The notes beneath the pieces are model-generated. The model did no database searches. It was not told the DNA's origin and saw only the letters and a program-made list of their open reading frames with translations. 64,000 nucleotides of DNA. It comes from Chitinophaga eiseniae. Its GTDB lineage: Bacteria > Bacteroidota > Bacteroidia > Chitinophagales > Chitinophagaceae. The stretch spans positions 620,001 through 684,000 of the forward strand of contig NZ_JABAHZ010000002.1 of NCBI RefSeq assembly GCF_012641265.1, in the 5' to 3' direction. The position numbers and the translations under genes are program-made. This document shows, one piece after another, positions 33,548 through 42,038 of the stretch. Each line of letters begins with the position of its first letter. The stretch's first letter is position 1.

Positions 33548-36500
33548 CTACAGCACCCCCCTGCTCATATCTGCCAGCATCCGGCGGTAATGTGCACTAT
33601 CTTTCAATACTGGCTCGTGGCCCAGGATAATCACCTGTTTTCGTGCACGCGACAACGTTACCAGCAGCTTTCGGTCTACTTCTATTTGCTCCTCCTCCCA
33701 GTTAAACTGCCCCAGGCATTGCAGCGTTTGTACCTGCGCCGCATGATATACCGCCAGCGAAACAATAATAATATCGTTTTCCGATCCCTGGAAACGCTCT
33801 ACGGTATCTATATTGATGTCCTGCAGGACATCATCGTTGGCTATCAGCTCCCTGATAAGGCTGATCTGTGTGCGCCAGGGAGTTACCACTCCCACGGTAT
33901 CTTTACTAAAGCCAGTCCCATAACGGGCTTTCAGGTGCTGTAGCAAAGAGGCCACCCAGTGAGCTTCTGTTTTGTTCATCTTGGAAGTAGCCTCATAGGG
34001 GCTGGGAATAAATATTTTTCTCCCGAGAGATAATACCCGCTCCCAGCCTATGTTTTCATAGGCGGACGAGGGATCGAAAGCCGCCTGTTGCTCAGCCCTT
34101 CCCGACGACAGCTGGCCGGCATAGTAGTGATTTACCAATGCCGCAATGCTGTCGTGCATCCTGAAATGGGTGTTGAGCATGCCCCAGGCATGCCGCCAAT
34201 GGTTGGTTTTACAACGCAGTATCAGGCGCTCAAAGATAGACGTACGCAGGTCGCGTATACCCAGGTCCAGCAGGCAGGGAGCTTTCACCTGACAGAAGTG
34301 CTCTTCCTGCGCTACCACAGGGGGCAGCTGATTCTGGTCTCCTATCAGGATAAATTTCCGGAAAGGCATTAATAACCCAAGGAGCTGGGGTTCCGTTAGC
34401 TGGGAGGCTTCATCTACCATCAGGGTATCGGTAGGAATCCCCATCATCACCAGCTGTTCTAGCCTGGTGGCCATAGTAGCCACCGTAGCTACAAATACCC
34501 GGTGCCCGGTAATATAACGGCGGGCTTCATCCAAAGAGCCTTCCAGGCAGTATTGTTTCAGGGTAAGTGCCGCCTCTGAACTGCGGCCACCCATGCGTAA
34601 ATGGCCAATTCCTTTAGCCCTGAGCTTATGGCAGATTTCCTCTACCGCCTTGTTGGTAAAGGCTACAATAATTACGTAGGTGTCCTGCTTAACCATTTCG
34701 CCCACAATGGTCGTGAGCAGTGAGGAGGTTTTACCTGTGCCGGGAGGCCCCTGCAGCAGGTAATAGTCCTGCGCTTCCAGTGCCTGTTTTACAATCTGTT
34801 CCTGGTTTGCATTGAACATTGCCGGGGTATTGTGTTGTAAGGGGTACCAGCGCGGTGTACCCAGGCCCAGCAGCATGTTGGCGCGCTCCCGGTACAAGGG
34901 GGAAATCATGTAAAACAGGGATGCGGTGGCCGTCCAATAATTTGATTCGTAGATGTCGTGCTCAATAATCCATTCATCAAATTGCCGGAAGAAGTCGAGT
35001 GTCATTTGCCGGTTATTCAGCGAAAAGGCCAGCTGGTCTTTGCCCAGCTCTTCTATCCTGCCCTTTAGCAACTGCTGCTGCATGGGCTGGAGCTCAGTGC
35101 TGGTGCGGGGATAGATAATGGCGGTATCGCCCTTTCTGAAATTGTGGCTAACGGGAACGACTATGTCAAACAGCACGGAACTGTTTACCGTGTCAAATTC
35201 CCGGAACCGCAGTCCCGGGATGATATTGAAGCGGGATAATTTATCTTTTTCCGGTTGCAGCCATAGTGCGGCAAAGCCGTCGGCATCATCTTCCCGGTTA
35301 ATTTCGGAAAACATACCACATTTGGCTTGCAGGTATTCCCTAAGCATAAAGGCGAGGAACTCGTGGTAATAGGCTTTATGCACCGGCGGCGCTGTTTGCC
35401 AGGCCTGTTCAAAGGCGGTGAAATGTGCGGCGCTGAACGAGGGTAGCCCAATAGCGGCGGCAGTATTAATGGACGACAATATTTCTGCCTCGCCTCCGGC
35501 CAGGCGGAGTAACATGGCCACCACTTCATTACGGAGTTGTAACAGGTCGTTTTCCGTAAGATGGGTACTGGTTACATTTCGCAGCGGAGTGGTGGCGGCA
35601 GCCGAATACAGGATGGCTGAACTGCCTTTGCGATGCCGCCCAAAAGTAGATTTCAGCAACAGGTTATACCCTACTACCTGCATTTCATGGTTTTTCCAGG
35701 TGTGATAGTCCGGACACTTGCCGCTTTTTAGCTCAAATATTTCTTTCCGGTATTCGTCGTGATCGTCTTCGGCCATCAGGTCGAGGCGCCCTTGCAGTCC
35801 GTATTGAGCGGAAAAAAAGGTAGGCTCTATCCGGACGGGCTGCTCCTGTAGTTCTTTTACGGTATCATGCAGATTACCCCAGTGTTGTTGCCGGATATCA
35901 CGAAACATATCATTGATCTTTTCACGGCCGTAGGCGGCAGCTTGCAGTACATTTTCGGCGACGGCTTCTACAAAGGAGGTTTTAAAGTCGATATCCTTGT
36001 TACGCAGCATCTCATCCAGCAGGGCATTCACGAGATTTCCTTTGAAAGCGGCGGGACTGGATTGTTGCGGGGTGAGTTTTTTCACCAGGTAGAGCAGCCG
36101 GTTGGCGCCTTTATGGGTAAAGCATTCCGCGAGGTCGCTGATATCTATCAACAGGTTGGGTTCGAGGACTACCTGGCTTTCGGCGGTGGTAGCGTATTCG
36201 TGCCCGGAAGTGCCCTGGCGGCAGTGGAGTACGTTGATGGTATCATAGGGGCGTAGCAGCTCCTGCAGGGAGGTGATGGTAGCCGGTTCGAGGTGTTCGA
36301 GCAGCAGCTGGAAGTCGCCTTGTTCATCGTTTTTTGCAGAGAGCAGCAGGGTATACTTTCCCTGGGCTGTGGTGGTGAGCGATCCCACCGTCGTGACCAT
36401 ACACTTCACCAGGGCGAGGCTGCCGGCACGGTATTGCCAGGCCAGCGATAGCTTATGTACGCCGGCGGAAGCATAAATGGCGATGAGATCATCAGGAGGC

Positions 36501-36838
36501 TGCACCTGGTAGCACCAGGCCACCGATTCGGTGAGGGCCTTGATGCAAAGCACATGTTCTGCCTCCTGCAGGGGGAACATGCCCCGTGTAGCCTTGTTAG
36601 TTAGTATGCGCAGGGCAGTCAGCTGCTGATGGATATCCGGGGGAACCACCTGCCGGTCGAAGAAGAACTGCATGCGGGCAAACAGGTTACCGAAAGTGCG
36701 GGTTTCTTTCCGGGTTAACTCCCGGAAGAGGATTTCCAGGATCTGTTTGTAATGACGGACTTTATCTTCCGTATTTTGAATGCTATGTACTTCCTTTATC
36801 CTGGCGTAAAACGCGGCTGCTGTTTGTAATGCCTGCAT
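33548..36838 (-). CDS. Dna2-like nuclease-helicase
   Basis: A 1096-aa protein: an N-terminal part I do not recognise, a PD-(D/E)xK nuclease domain of the Cas4/RecB type near residues 340-390 ('GLQGRLDLM', 'EIFELKSGK', 'MQVVGYNLL'), and a C-terminal superfamily 1B helicase (Upf1/Dna2 type). The helicase has Walker A 'GPPGTGKT' near 698, 'VDEASQL' near 808, 'GDQNQLPPV' and 'ERFQGSENDIIIVSL' near 1015. All nuclease and helicase key residues appear present. The architecture matches Dna2; a repair or defence role is inference. No Fe-S cysteines are seen. It stands alone, convergent with the NUMOD4-like gene. Confidence 0.87.
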   Translation of the reverse strand: MQALQTAAAFYARIKEVHSIQNTEDKVRHYKQILEILFRELTRKETRTFGNLFARMQFFFDRQVVPPDIHQQLTALRILTNKATRGMFPLQEAEHVLCIKALTESVAWCYQVQPPDDLIAIYASAGVHKLSLAWQYRAGSLALVKCMVTTVGSLTTTAQGKYTLLLSAKNDEQGDFQLLLEHLEPATITSLQELLRPYDTINVLHCRQGTSGHEYATTAESQVVLEPNLLIDISDLAECFTHKGANRLLYLVKKLTPQQSSPAAFKGNLVNALLDEMLRNKDIDFKTSFVEAVAENVLQAAAYGREKINDMFRDIRQQHWGNLHDTVKELQEQPVRIEPTFFSAQYGLQGRLDLMAEDDHDEYRKEIFELKSGKCPDYHTWKNHEMQVVGYNLLLKSTFGRHRKGSSAILYSAAATTPLRNVTSTHLTENDLLQLRNEVVAMLLRLAGGEAEILSSINTAAAIGLPSFSAAHFTAFEQAWQTAPPVHKAYYHEFLAFMLREYLQAKCGMFSEINREDDADGFAALWLQPEKDKLSRFNIIPGLRFREFDTVNSSVLFDIVVPVSHNFRKGDTAIIYPRTSTELQPMQQQLLKGRIEELGKDQLAFSLNNRQMTLDFFRQFDEWIIEHDIYESNYWTATASLFYMISPLYRERANMLLGLGTPRWYPLQHNTPAMFNANQEQIVKQALEAQDYYLLQGPPGTGKTSSLLTTIVGEMVKQDTYVIIVAFTNKAVEEICHKLRAKGIGHLRMGGRSSEAALTLKQYCLEGSLDEARRYITGHRVFVATVATMATRLEQLVMMGIPTDTLMVDEASQLTEPQLLGLLMPFRKFILIGDQNQLPPVVAQEEHFCQVKAPCLLDLGIRDLRTSIFERLILRCKTNHWRHAWGMLNTHFRMHDSIAALVNHYYAGQLSSGRAEQQAAFDPSSAYENIGWERVLSLGRKIFIPSPYEATSKMNKTEAHWVASLLQHLKARYGTGFSKDTVGVVTPWRTQISLIRELIANDDVLQDINIDTVERFQGSENDIIIVSLAVYHAAQVQTLQCLGQFNWEEEQIEVDRKLLVTLSRARKQVIILGHEPVLKDSAHYRRMLADMSRGVL

Positions 36839-36925
36839 ATCTGCAAGTTAAGGAATTCGTTGCCGTTTGCATGGATGCGGCTTTTGTTATACCTTTCTCA
36901 GGATTTATAGTGTAAACATTTTTTT

Positions 36926-37723
36926 ATGTCAGCCAAGAAAATAGCCATTATAGGTGGAGGAAACCTGGGATCGGCCATTGCCCAGGGATTGCTGAAGAGC
37001 GGTTTTTCGAAGGCCGCAGATATTACGGTTACCAAGCGTAACACCAGTACGCTGGCAGCCTTAAAGGATGCAGGAGTACGGATAGAAACCGACAATGATA
37101 TAGCGATCCGCGAAGCGGAAGTAATTGTAGTGGCGTTGAAACCCTACAATGTGCGGGAGGTGTTACAGGAATTTAAAGCGTCCTTTGACCCGTCCCGCCA
37201 TATATTAATCAGTGTGGTTACCGGTGTTAGTATAGATGACCTGGAACATGTATTACCAGGGATGCCGGTGGTAAGGGCTATGCCTAATACCGCTATTGCC
37301 ATCCAGGAATCTATTACCTGTATTGCCCACAAGCATGCTACGGAAGAGCAGATGCGCTATGTAAAGACGATGTTCGACCAGTTGGGGGCTTCTGTGAGTA
37401 TTGATGAAAAGCTGATGGACGCCGCTACCGTATTGGGAGCCTGTGGTATTGCCTATGCGCTGCGTTATATCCGCGCCAATATCCAGGGAGGTATCGAAAT
37501 TGGTTTTGATGCACGTACGGCCAGCCTGATAGCAGCGCAAACCGTGAAAGGGGCAGCAGAGTTACTGATCCGGGAGAACCGTCATCCGGAGGAAGAAATT
37601 GATAAGGTAACAACCCCCAAAGGATGTACCATTGCTGGGCTCAATGAAATGGAGCACCAGGGATTCAGTTCTTCCCTGATCAAGGGGATAACCGCTTCGT
37701 ATAATAAAATTGTAAGGGACTAA
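36926..37723 (+). CDS. proC: pyrroline-5-carboxylate reductase
   Basis: Last enzyme of proline synthesis, 265 aa. N-terminal Rossmann motif 'IIGGGNLGSAIAQGL' and the C-terminal signature region 'VTTPKGCTIAGLNEMEHQGF' (the consensus PGGTT is replaced by PKGCT). Full length, cytoplasmic. The stop codon overlaps that of sixA on the other strand by four bases. Confidence 0.94.
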   Translation: MSAKKIAIIGGGNLGSAIAQGLLKSGFSKAADITVTKRNTSTLAALKDAGVRIETDNDIAIREAEVIVVALKPYNVREVLQEFKASFDPSRHILISVVTGVSIDDLEHVLPGMPVVRAMPNTAIAIQESITCIAHKHATEEQMRYVKTMFDQLGASVSIDEKLMDAATVLGACGIAYALRYIRANIQGGIEIGFDARTASLIAAQTVKGAAELLIRENRHPEEEIDKVTTPKGCTIAGLNEMEHQGFSSSLIKGITASYNKIVRD

Positions 37724-38217
37724 TCGTCTTTTCGCGGGTATTCAAAGAAGAGGAACTTTTTCTTGGCCATGTCAAAGTCTTTCCAGCTTTGGGTATCAGC
37801 CTGTATGCCAAAAATGCCCGTAGTTGGTACATTATCTATCCTGATTTCTTCTGTCAGGTAATTGGCAAAATCGGTAATACCGGGGTTATGGGCAAAAATG
37901 GCTACGGCGCCGAAGTCATCATCAATTTTGGTGATTACTTTGAGGAAAGTGGCTGCATAACAGAGGTAAAGTTCTTCTTCCAATAAAATAGCCTGTTTGG
38001 GATATTTCCATTCACTGGCCATCATTTTGGCGGTCGTTCGGGCCCTCTTGGCAGGGCTGGAAATGATCAGTTCCGGTACCATTCCCCGGGAAACCAGTCG
38101 CTGCGCCATTTCCGGGGCATTTTGTTTGCCCCGTTTGTTGAGCGGCCGGTCAAAATCATCCATGTCCGGATCGTTCCAGCTGGATTTAGCATGACGTATG
38201 AGCAGTAATGTTTTCAT
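37720..38217 (-). CDS. SixA-type histidine phosphatase
   Basis: A 165-aa phosphoglycerate mutase-like phosphatase of the SixA type. The catalytic 'LIRHAKSSW' (His 8) is at the N-terminus, a second arginine is in 'SPAKRARTTA', and the second histidine is in 'FAHNPGI'. SixA removes phosphate from histidine in phosphorelay proteins in E. coli; here the target is unknown. Confidence 0.88.
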   Translation of the reverse strand: MKTLLLIRHAKSSWNDPDMDDFDRPLNKRGKQNAPEMAQRLVSRGMVPELIISSPAKRARTTAKMMASEWKYPKQAILLEEELYLCYAATFLKVITKIDDDFGAVAIFAHNPGITDFANYLTEEIRIDNVPTTGIFGIQADTQSWKDFDMAKKKFLFFEYPRKDD

Positions 38218-38350
38218 GGGCTGAAAACCAATAGTTAACTGAGACGAAAATACAGATTTTACAGGAAGTTAACTTCTTAGAATTATACTGTCAGCCACCA
38301 TGGCGTTATTTAAGATAAAATTAACATGGGAAGAAAAGATTATTTGAAAG

Positions 38351-38471
38351 AGCCCAAGGCTTAAAGCATAAAGTAAAAAGCTATTGTGAAGAATGACCAA
38401 CGCGATTTTTAAATATCTGCTAAGATCATTCTTCACAATAGCTTTTTACTTTATGCTTTAAGCCTTGGGCT
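38351..38471. repeat. 46-bp perfect inverted repeat after purF
   Basis: Arms 38351-38396 and 38426-38471 are perfectly complementary over 46 bp with a 29-base spacer. The structure starts four bases after the purF stop. It is far longer than a terminator stem and could be a miniature element or an mRNA 3' structure. There is no convincing target-site duplication. Confidence 0.9.
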
Positions 38472-38474
38472 TGA

Positions 38475-40322
38475 CTAGTATCCTCTTTCGTTTTTACCTT
38501 CCATATAGTTCATGAAGGCTTTATTTACTACGCGATTGCCGCCCGGAGTGGGATAATTACCGGTAAAATACCAGTCGCCCAGGTTATTGGGGCAGGCAGC
38601 GTGTAAACTTTCGATAGATTGATAAATAACTTCCACTTCGGCACCAATACCTTTCGGTGTGAGGATTTCTGCAATTTTTGCTGAAATCTGCTCTGGAGTA
38701 AAGGGTTTATAAACATTCTTTACCACGTTTTGGGCATGGAGGGTGTTGGTACGTGCCAGTTCTTTACAGAGGCCGTAGGCTTCCTGCAGGATATGTTCCT
38801 TGCCATGATCTTTCAGGAGGGCAATTGCGGCCTGGAAAGCTACGAAATCGCCCATTTTGCTCATATCGATACCGTAGCAATCGGGGTAACGGATCTGCGG
38901 AGCAGAGGAAACCACGATGATCTTTTTAGGGCCTAAGCGGTCCAGCATCTTGATGATACTTTCCTTGAGGGTGGTACCACGAACAATAGAGTCGTCAATA
39001 ACCACGAGGGTATCGATACCGGGTCTTACCTTACCGTAGGTGATGTCGTACACGTGTTGTACCATTTCATTACGGCTGGAATCTTCGGTGATGAAGGTTC
39101 TCATTTTCACATCCTTGGTCGCTATTTTATCGATACGGATGCGGCGATTGACCATTTCGCTGAGTTTTTCCTCATCATAATCATTTCCCCAGGAAAGGAT
39201 ACGTTCTACCTTTATCTTATTCAGATAGGCTTCCAATCCTTTCACCAGGCCATAGAAGGCTACTTCGGCGGTATTGGGGATAAAGGAGAAGATGGTATTA
39301 CGGAGGTCATTATCGATGGCCTTCAAAACGGTGCCGGATAAGTGACGGCCGAGATCTGTACGTTCCCGGTATATTTTTTCATCGTTCCCGCGGGAGAAGT
39401 AAATCCTTTCGAAGCTGCAGGCTTTACGTTCTTTGGGTTCGAGGATCTGTTCAATGGAATAGTCGCCGTTGTTTTTAACGATGAGGGCATTTCCCGGCAT
39501 CAGTTCCAGTACTTCATTTTCGCCAACATTGAAGGTAGTGCGGATCGCTGCTCTTTCGGAGGCGGCTACAATTACGTCGTCGTTGATGTAGTAATAAGAA
39601 GGGCGGATACCATGGGGATCGCGGATCACGAAGGCATCGCCGGAGCCGATAAGGCCACAGGTGTGATAACCGCCATCGAACATGGAAAAGGCCTGTTGAA
39701 GTATCTTTTTAACGTCGAGTTCTTTTGTGCCGTCGCTGTCTTCTTTCGCCAGGAAATGGTGTACTACTTCCAGCATGGCGGCGAGGTCACTGTTTTTATG
39801 CACGTCACCAGGCTCAGCCTTGGAAAATGCAAACAGTTCGTCGGTGTTGATCAGGTTAAAGTTGCCCGCCATGGTCAGGTTACGGGCGGGGATGGTATTG
39901 TAGCGAACGAAAGGATGGCAGAGTTCCACGTTGTTCTTACCCTGGGTAGCATAGCGGATATGTCCCATCATCAGTTCTCCGAGGAAGCGTACATGTCCTT
40001 TCATCAGGCCGGGGTATTTGGTGATTTCCGGCTGATATTTTTCTATTTCCTGTATCTCATCGCGTATTTTGGCAAACACATCGCCTATGGCCTGCGGCGC
40101 CGCGCTACGGATGCGATGCATAAAAGGTACACCGGGTTCGGTGTTCAGTTTTACGGTAGCCACCCCAGCGCCATCCTGGCCTCTGTTGTGTTGTTTTTCC
40201 ATGAGCAGGTACAGTTTGTTCAGCCCATAAAAAACGCTCCCATATTTTTGTTGGTAGTAGGAAAACGGTTTTCTTAATCTTATAAATGCCAGACCGCATT
40301 CATGTTTGATCGCATCACTCAT
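38475..40322 (-). CDS. purF: amidophosphoribosyltransferase (PurF-like)
   Basis: First committed step of purine synthesis, or a paralogue; 615 aa, the long Bacteroidota form (E. coli PurF is about 505). The N-terminal glutaminase nucleophile is Cys in 'HECGLAF', followed by 'NRGQDGAG' and 'GHIRYATQG'. The C-terminal phosphoribosyltransferase has 'VVIDDSIVRGTT'. The ATG at 40322 leaves a 7-residue propeptide before the cysteine, so the nucleophile would be exposed only after cleavage. TACCTTTG at 40348-40341 is the -7 box. Confidence 0.9.
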   Translation of the reverse strand: MSDAIKHECGLAFIRLRKPFSYYQQKYGSVFYGLNKLYLLMEKQHNRGQDGAGVATVKLNTEPGVPFMHRIRSAAPQAIGDVFAKIRDEIQEIEKYQPEITKYPGLMKGHVRFLGELMMGHIRYATQGKNNVELCHPFVRYNTIPARNLTMAGNFNLINTDELFAFSKAEPGDVHKNSDLAAMLEVVHHFLAKEDSDGTKELDVKKILQQAFSMFDGGYHTCGLIGSGDAFVIRDPHGIRPSYYYINDDVIVAASERAAIRTTFNVGENEVLELMPGNALIVKNNGDYSIEQILEPKERKACSFERIYFSRGNDEKIYRERTDLGRHLSGTVLKAIDNDLRNTIFSFIPNTAEVAFYGLVKGLEAYLNKIKVERILSWGNDYDEEKLSEMVNRRIRIDKIATKDVKMRTFITEDSSRNEMVQHVYDITYGKVRPGIDTLVVIDDSIVRGTTLKESIIKMLDRLGPKKIIVVSSAPQIRYPDCYGIDMSKMGDFVAFQAAIALLKDHGKEHILQEAYGLCKELARTNTLHAQNVVKNVYKPFTPEQISAKIAEILTPKGIGAEVEVIYQSIESLHAACPNNLGDWYFTGNYPTPGGNRVVNKAFMNYMEGKNERGY

Positions 40323-40340
40323 GGCAGAAAATTGAAGTCG

Positions 40341-40348
40341 CAAAGGTA
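40341..40348 (-). promoter_or_regulatory. -7 box of purF
   Basis: Minus-strand TACCTTTG, 18 bases before the ATG at 40322; no clear -33 TTG. Confidence 0.5.
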
Positions 40349-40406
40349 CGCCAAAAAAGGAGAAAACCAGAAAGCTATAAGGATTTAGCCATTGGGCTAA
40401 AATCAG

Positions 40407-40445
40407 AAAGCGGAGATAAAAGTTTTTCGCTTTTATCTCCGCTTT
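40407..40445. terminator. perfect 16-bp hairpin after the chaperone gene
   Basis: Arms 40407-40422 and 40430-40445 with loop TTTTTCG, 34 bases after the stop of the SurA/PpiC gene on the minus strand. Confidence 0.65.
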
Positions 40446-40479
40446 ACTAATTGCTCATAGCCAGGGGCTAAAGCAGCTT

Positions 40480-41865
40480 TTATTGTTTGGCCAGTGACGA
40501 CATCCACTGGCTGATTCGATTACAGTTTTTGTACTCATCGTCAACGTGTACATAGAACGTTGGGATCTTTTCCGTGAGCCATTTGTTGATAGCTTCGGCG
40601 CGTTTGATATCGAGGGTCCGTTGCTGGATACGGGAATAGTCATCAGTCAGATTTTCCCGGTGTGGTTGCGTACGGGTTTTCAGGTATACGATACGAACGG
40701 AGGTACGGCCATTTTCATCGGTAAACTGCACTGGTGCTGATATTTGTCCTGGTTTCAGGGTATCGAGCATCATCACGATATTTTTTTCGCTTGGATCGTC
40801 GAGTTGGTCAATAGTGATAAGGGTGCTACCATCGCCGGTTTTGGACTGGAGCATACCACCATCGAATTTCGCGGAAGGAGCATCGCTGTACTTTGCTACG
40901 GCTTCGGAGAAGGTGTATTTATTGGCCAGGATACCGCTACGGATCGAGTCCAGCTTAGCGATATTGGCAGCCAGGTCGGATTTGGTAACCGCGGCGCGCA
41001 ATACTATATGTTGTACGGTTACGTTGTCGCCGGAGCGTTTCACCATCTGGATAAGGTGATATCCAAACTGGGTTTTCACCGGGGAGGAAATTTCACCTTC
41101 TTTCAAACGGAAGGAAGCGGCCACGAACTCAGGATCATAGGTGGTTTTATCGTTACGGTTTAATACGTAAATACCTTTGTTATCCTTTACACCTGGATCT
41201 TCAGAGTACAAGAGGGCGAGGGAGCCGAAGTCGGACTCTTTATTCAGTACCCGTTTTTTGAATTCGAGGAGGCGGTCAATGGCGTATTGGTCCATTTCGC
41301 GGGTAGCTTTGGGCTGCAGCACAAGGGTACCGATTTCCATTTCAGACTCGTAGAACTTGAGACTATCTTTCGGGATGGCGTCGAAGAAGCGTTTTACTTC
41401 TGACGGCGTTACTTTTACCGGTTCAATGATTTTATTACGCATGGCCTGGGCCAGCAATCCTTCTTTAATAGGCGTGCGGAAGCGCTCGCGCAGCTGGTAG
41501 ATGGAGTAGCCGGTAATTTCTTTCATTTTTTCCTTGCTACCGTACATCGATTCAAAGTAACGGATACGGTTTTCCATTTGTGCTTCCACGTCGCCATCAC
41601 TTACGGGCAAGCTATCTCTTTCCGCCTGTAGCACCATTACTTTCTGGGAAATCAGCATTTCCAGGGTTTTGCAGGCAGCATCGGGCTTCAGGCTTCCATC
41701 AGGGGAATTGTGTTGCTGATCGGCGAGAGCGCCGTCCATATCGGATTTGAGGATGATCTTATCCCCTACTACACCGATAATCTTATCTGCCACAAGTTTT
41801 TGCTGGGCCGTAGATGCTTGCCATAGCAGTAAAGCACCTGCGGATAATGCTAAAAGTTTCTTCAT
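40480..41865 (-). CDS. SurA/PpiC-type periplasmic peptidylprolyl isomerase
   Basis: A 461-aa chaperone for outer membrane proteins. Signal peptide (residues 1-20, ending 'TAQQK'), a SurA N-terminal helical domain, a first rotamase domain ('GTLVLQPKA' to 'GYHLIQMVKRSGD') and a second one around residues 280-390. It probably supports assembly of the SusC receptors and other porins encoded here. The ATG at 41865 is preceded by a signal-peptide-free extension that is ignored. It follows infB on the minus strand after a hairpin. Confidence 0.88.
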   Translation of the reverse strand: MKKLLALSAGALLLWQASTAQQKLVADKIIGVVGDKIILKSDMDGALADQQHNSPDGSLKPDAACKTLEMLISQKVMVLQAERDSLPVSDGDVEAQMENRIRYFESMYGSKEKMKEITGYSIYQLRERFRTPIKEGLLAQAMRNKIIEPVKVTPSEVKRFFDAIPKDSLKFYESEMEIGTLVLQPKATREMDQYAIDRLLEFKKRVLNKESDFGSLALLYSEDPGVKDNKGIYVLNRNDKTTYDPEFVAASFRLKEGEISSPVKTQFGYHLIQMVKRSGDNVTVQHIVLRAAVTKSDLAANIAKLDSIRSGILANKYTFSEAVAKYSDAPSAKFDGGMLQSKTGDGSTLITIDQLDDPSEKNIVMMLDTLKPGQISAPVQFTDENGRTSVRIVYLKTRTQPHRENLTDDYSRIQQRTLDIKRAEAINKWLTEKIPTFYVHVDDEYKNCNRISQWMSSLAKQ

Positions 41866-41972
41866 ACAAAAACGGTAAAAATCAAAAATAACCATTTAAA
41901 GGTCAGTAGCATAGGGAATGTCGACGGATTTAACAAAAGTTTAGATGAATCCCTGGTGGGGATAGAAACGGC

Positions 41973-42018
41973 AAAGGCGCCAAGGATATTATGAGATAAT
42001 TTAATCCTTAACGCCTTT
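41973..42018. terminator. 15-bp hairpin with two mismatches after infB
   Basis: AAAGGCGCCAAGGAT (41973-41987) pairs with ATCCTTAACGCCTTT (42004-42018) except for two internal bases. It begins 20 bases after the infB stop. Confidence 0.55.
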
Positions 42019-42038
42019 GTGTTTTTTGTGAGATATTA

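Noticed and set aside
39342..40277. Plus-strand frame of 311 codons opposite purF
   Set aside because: Antisense to purF; no start signal or domain.
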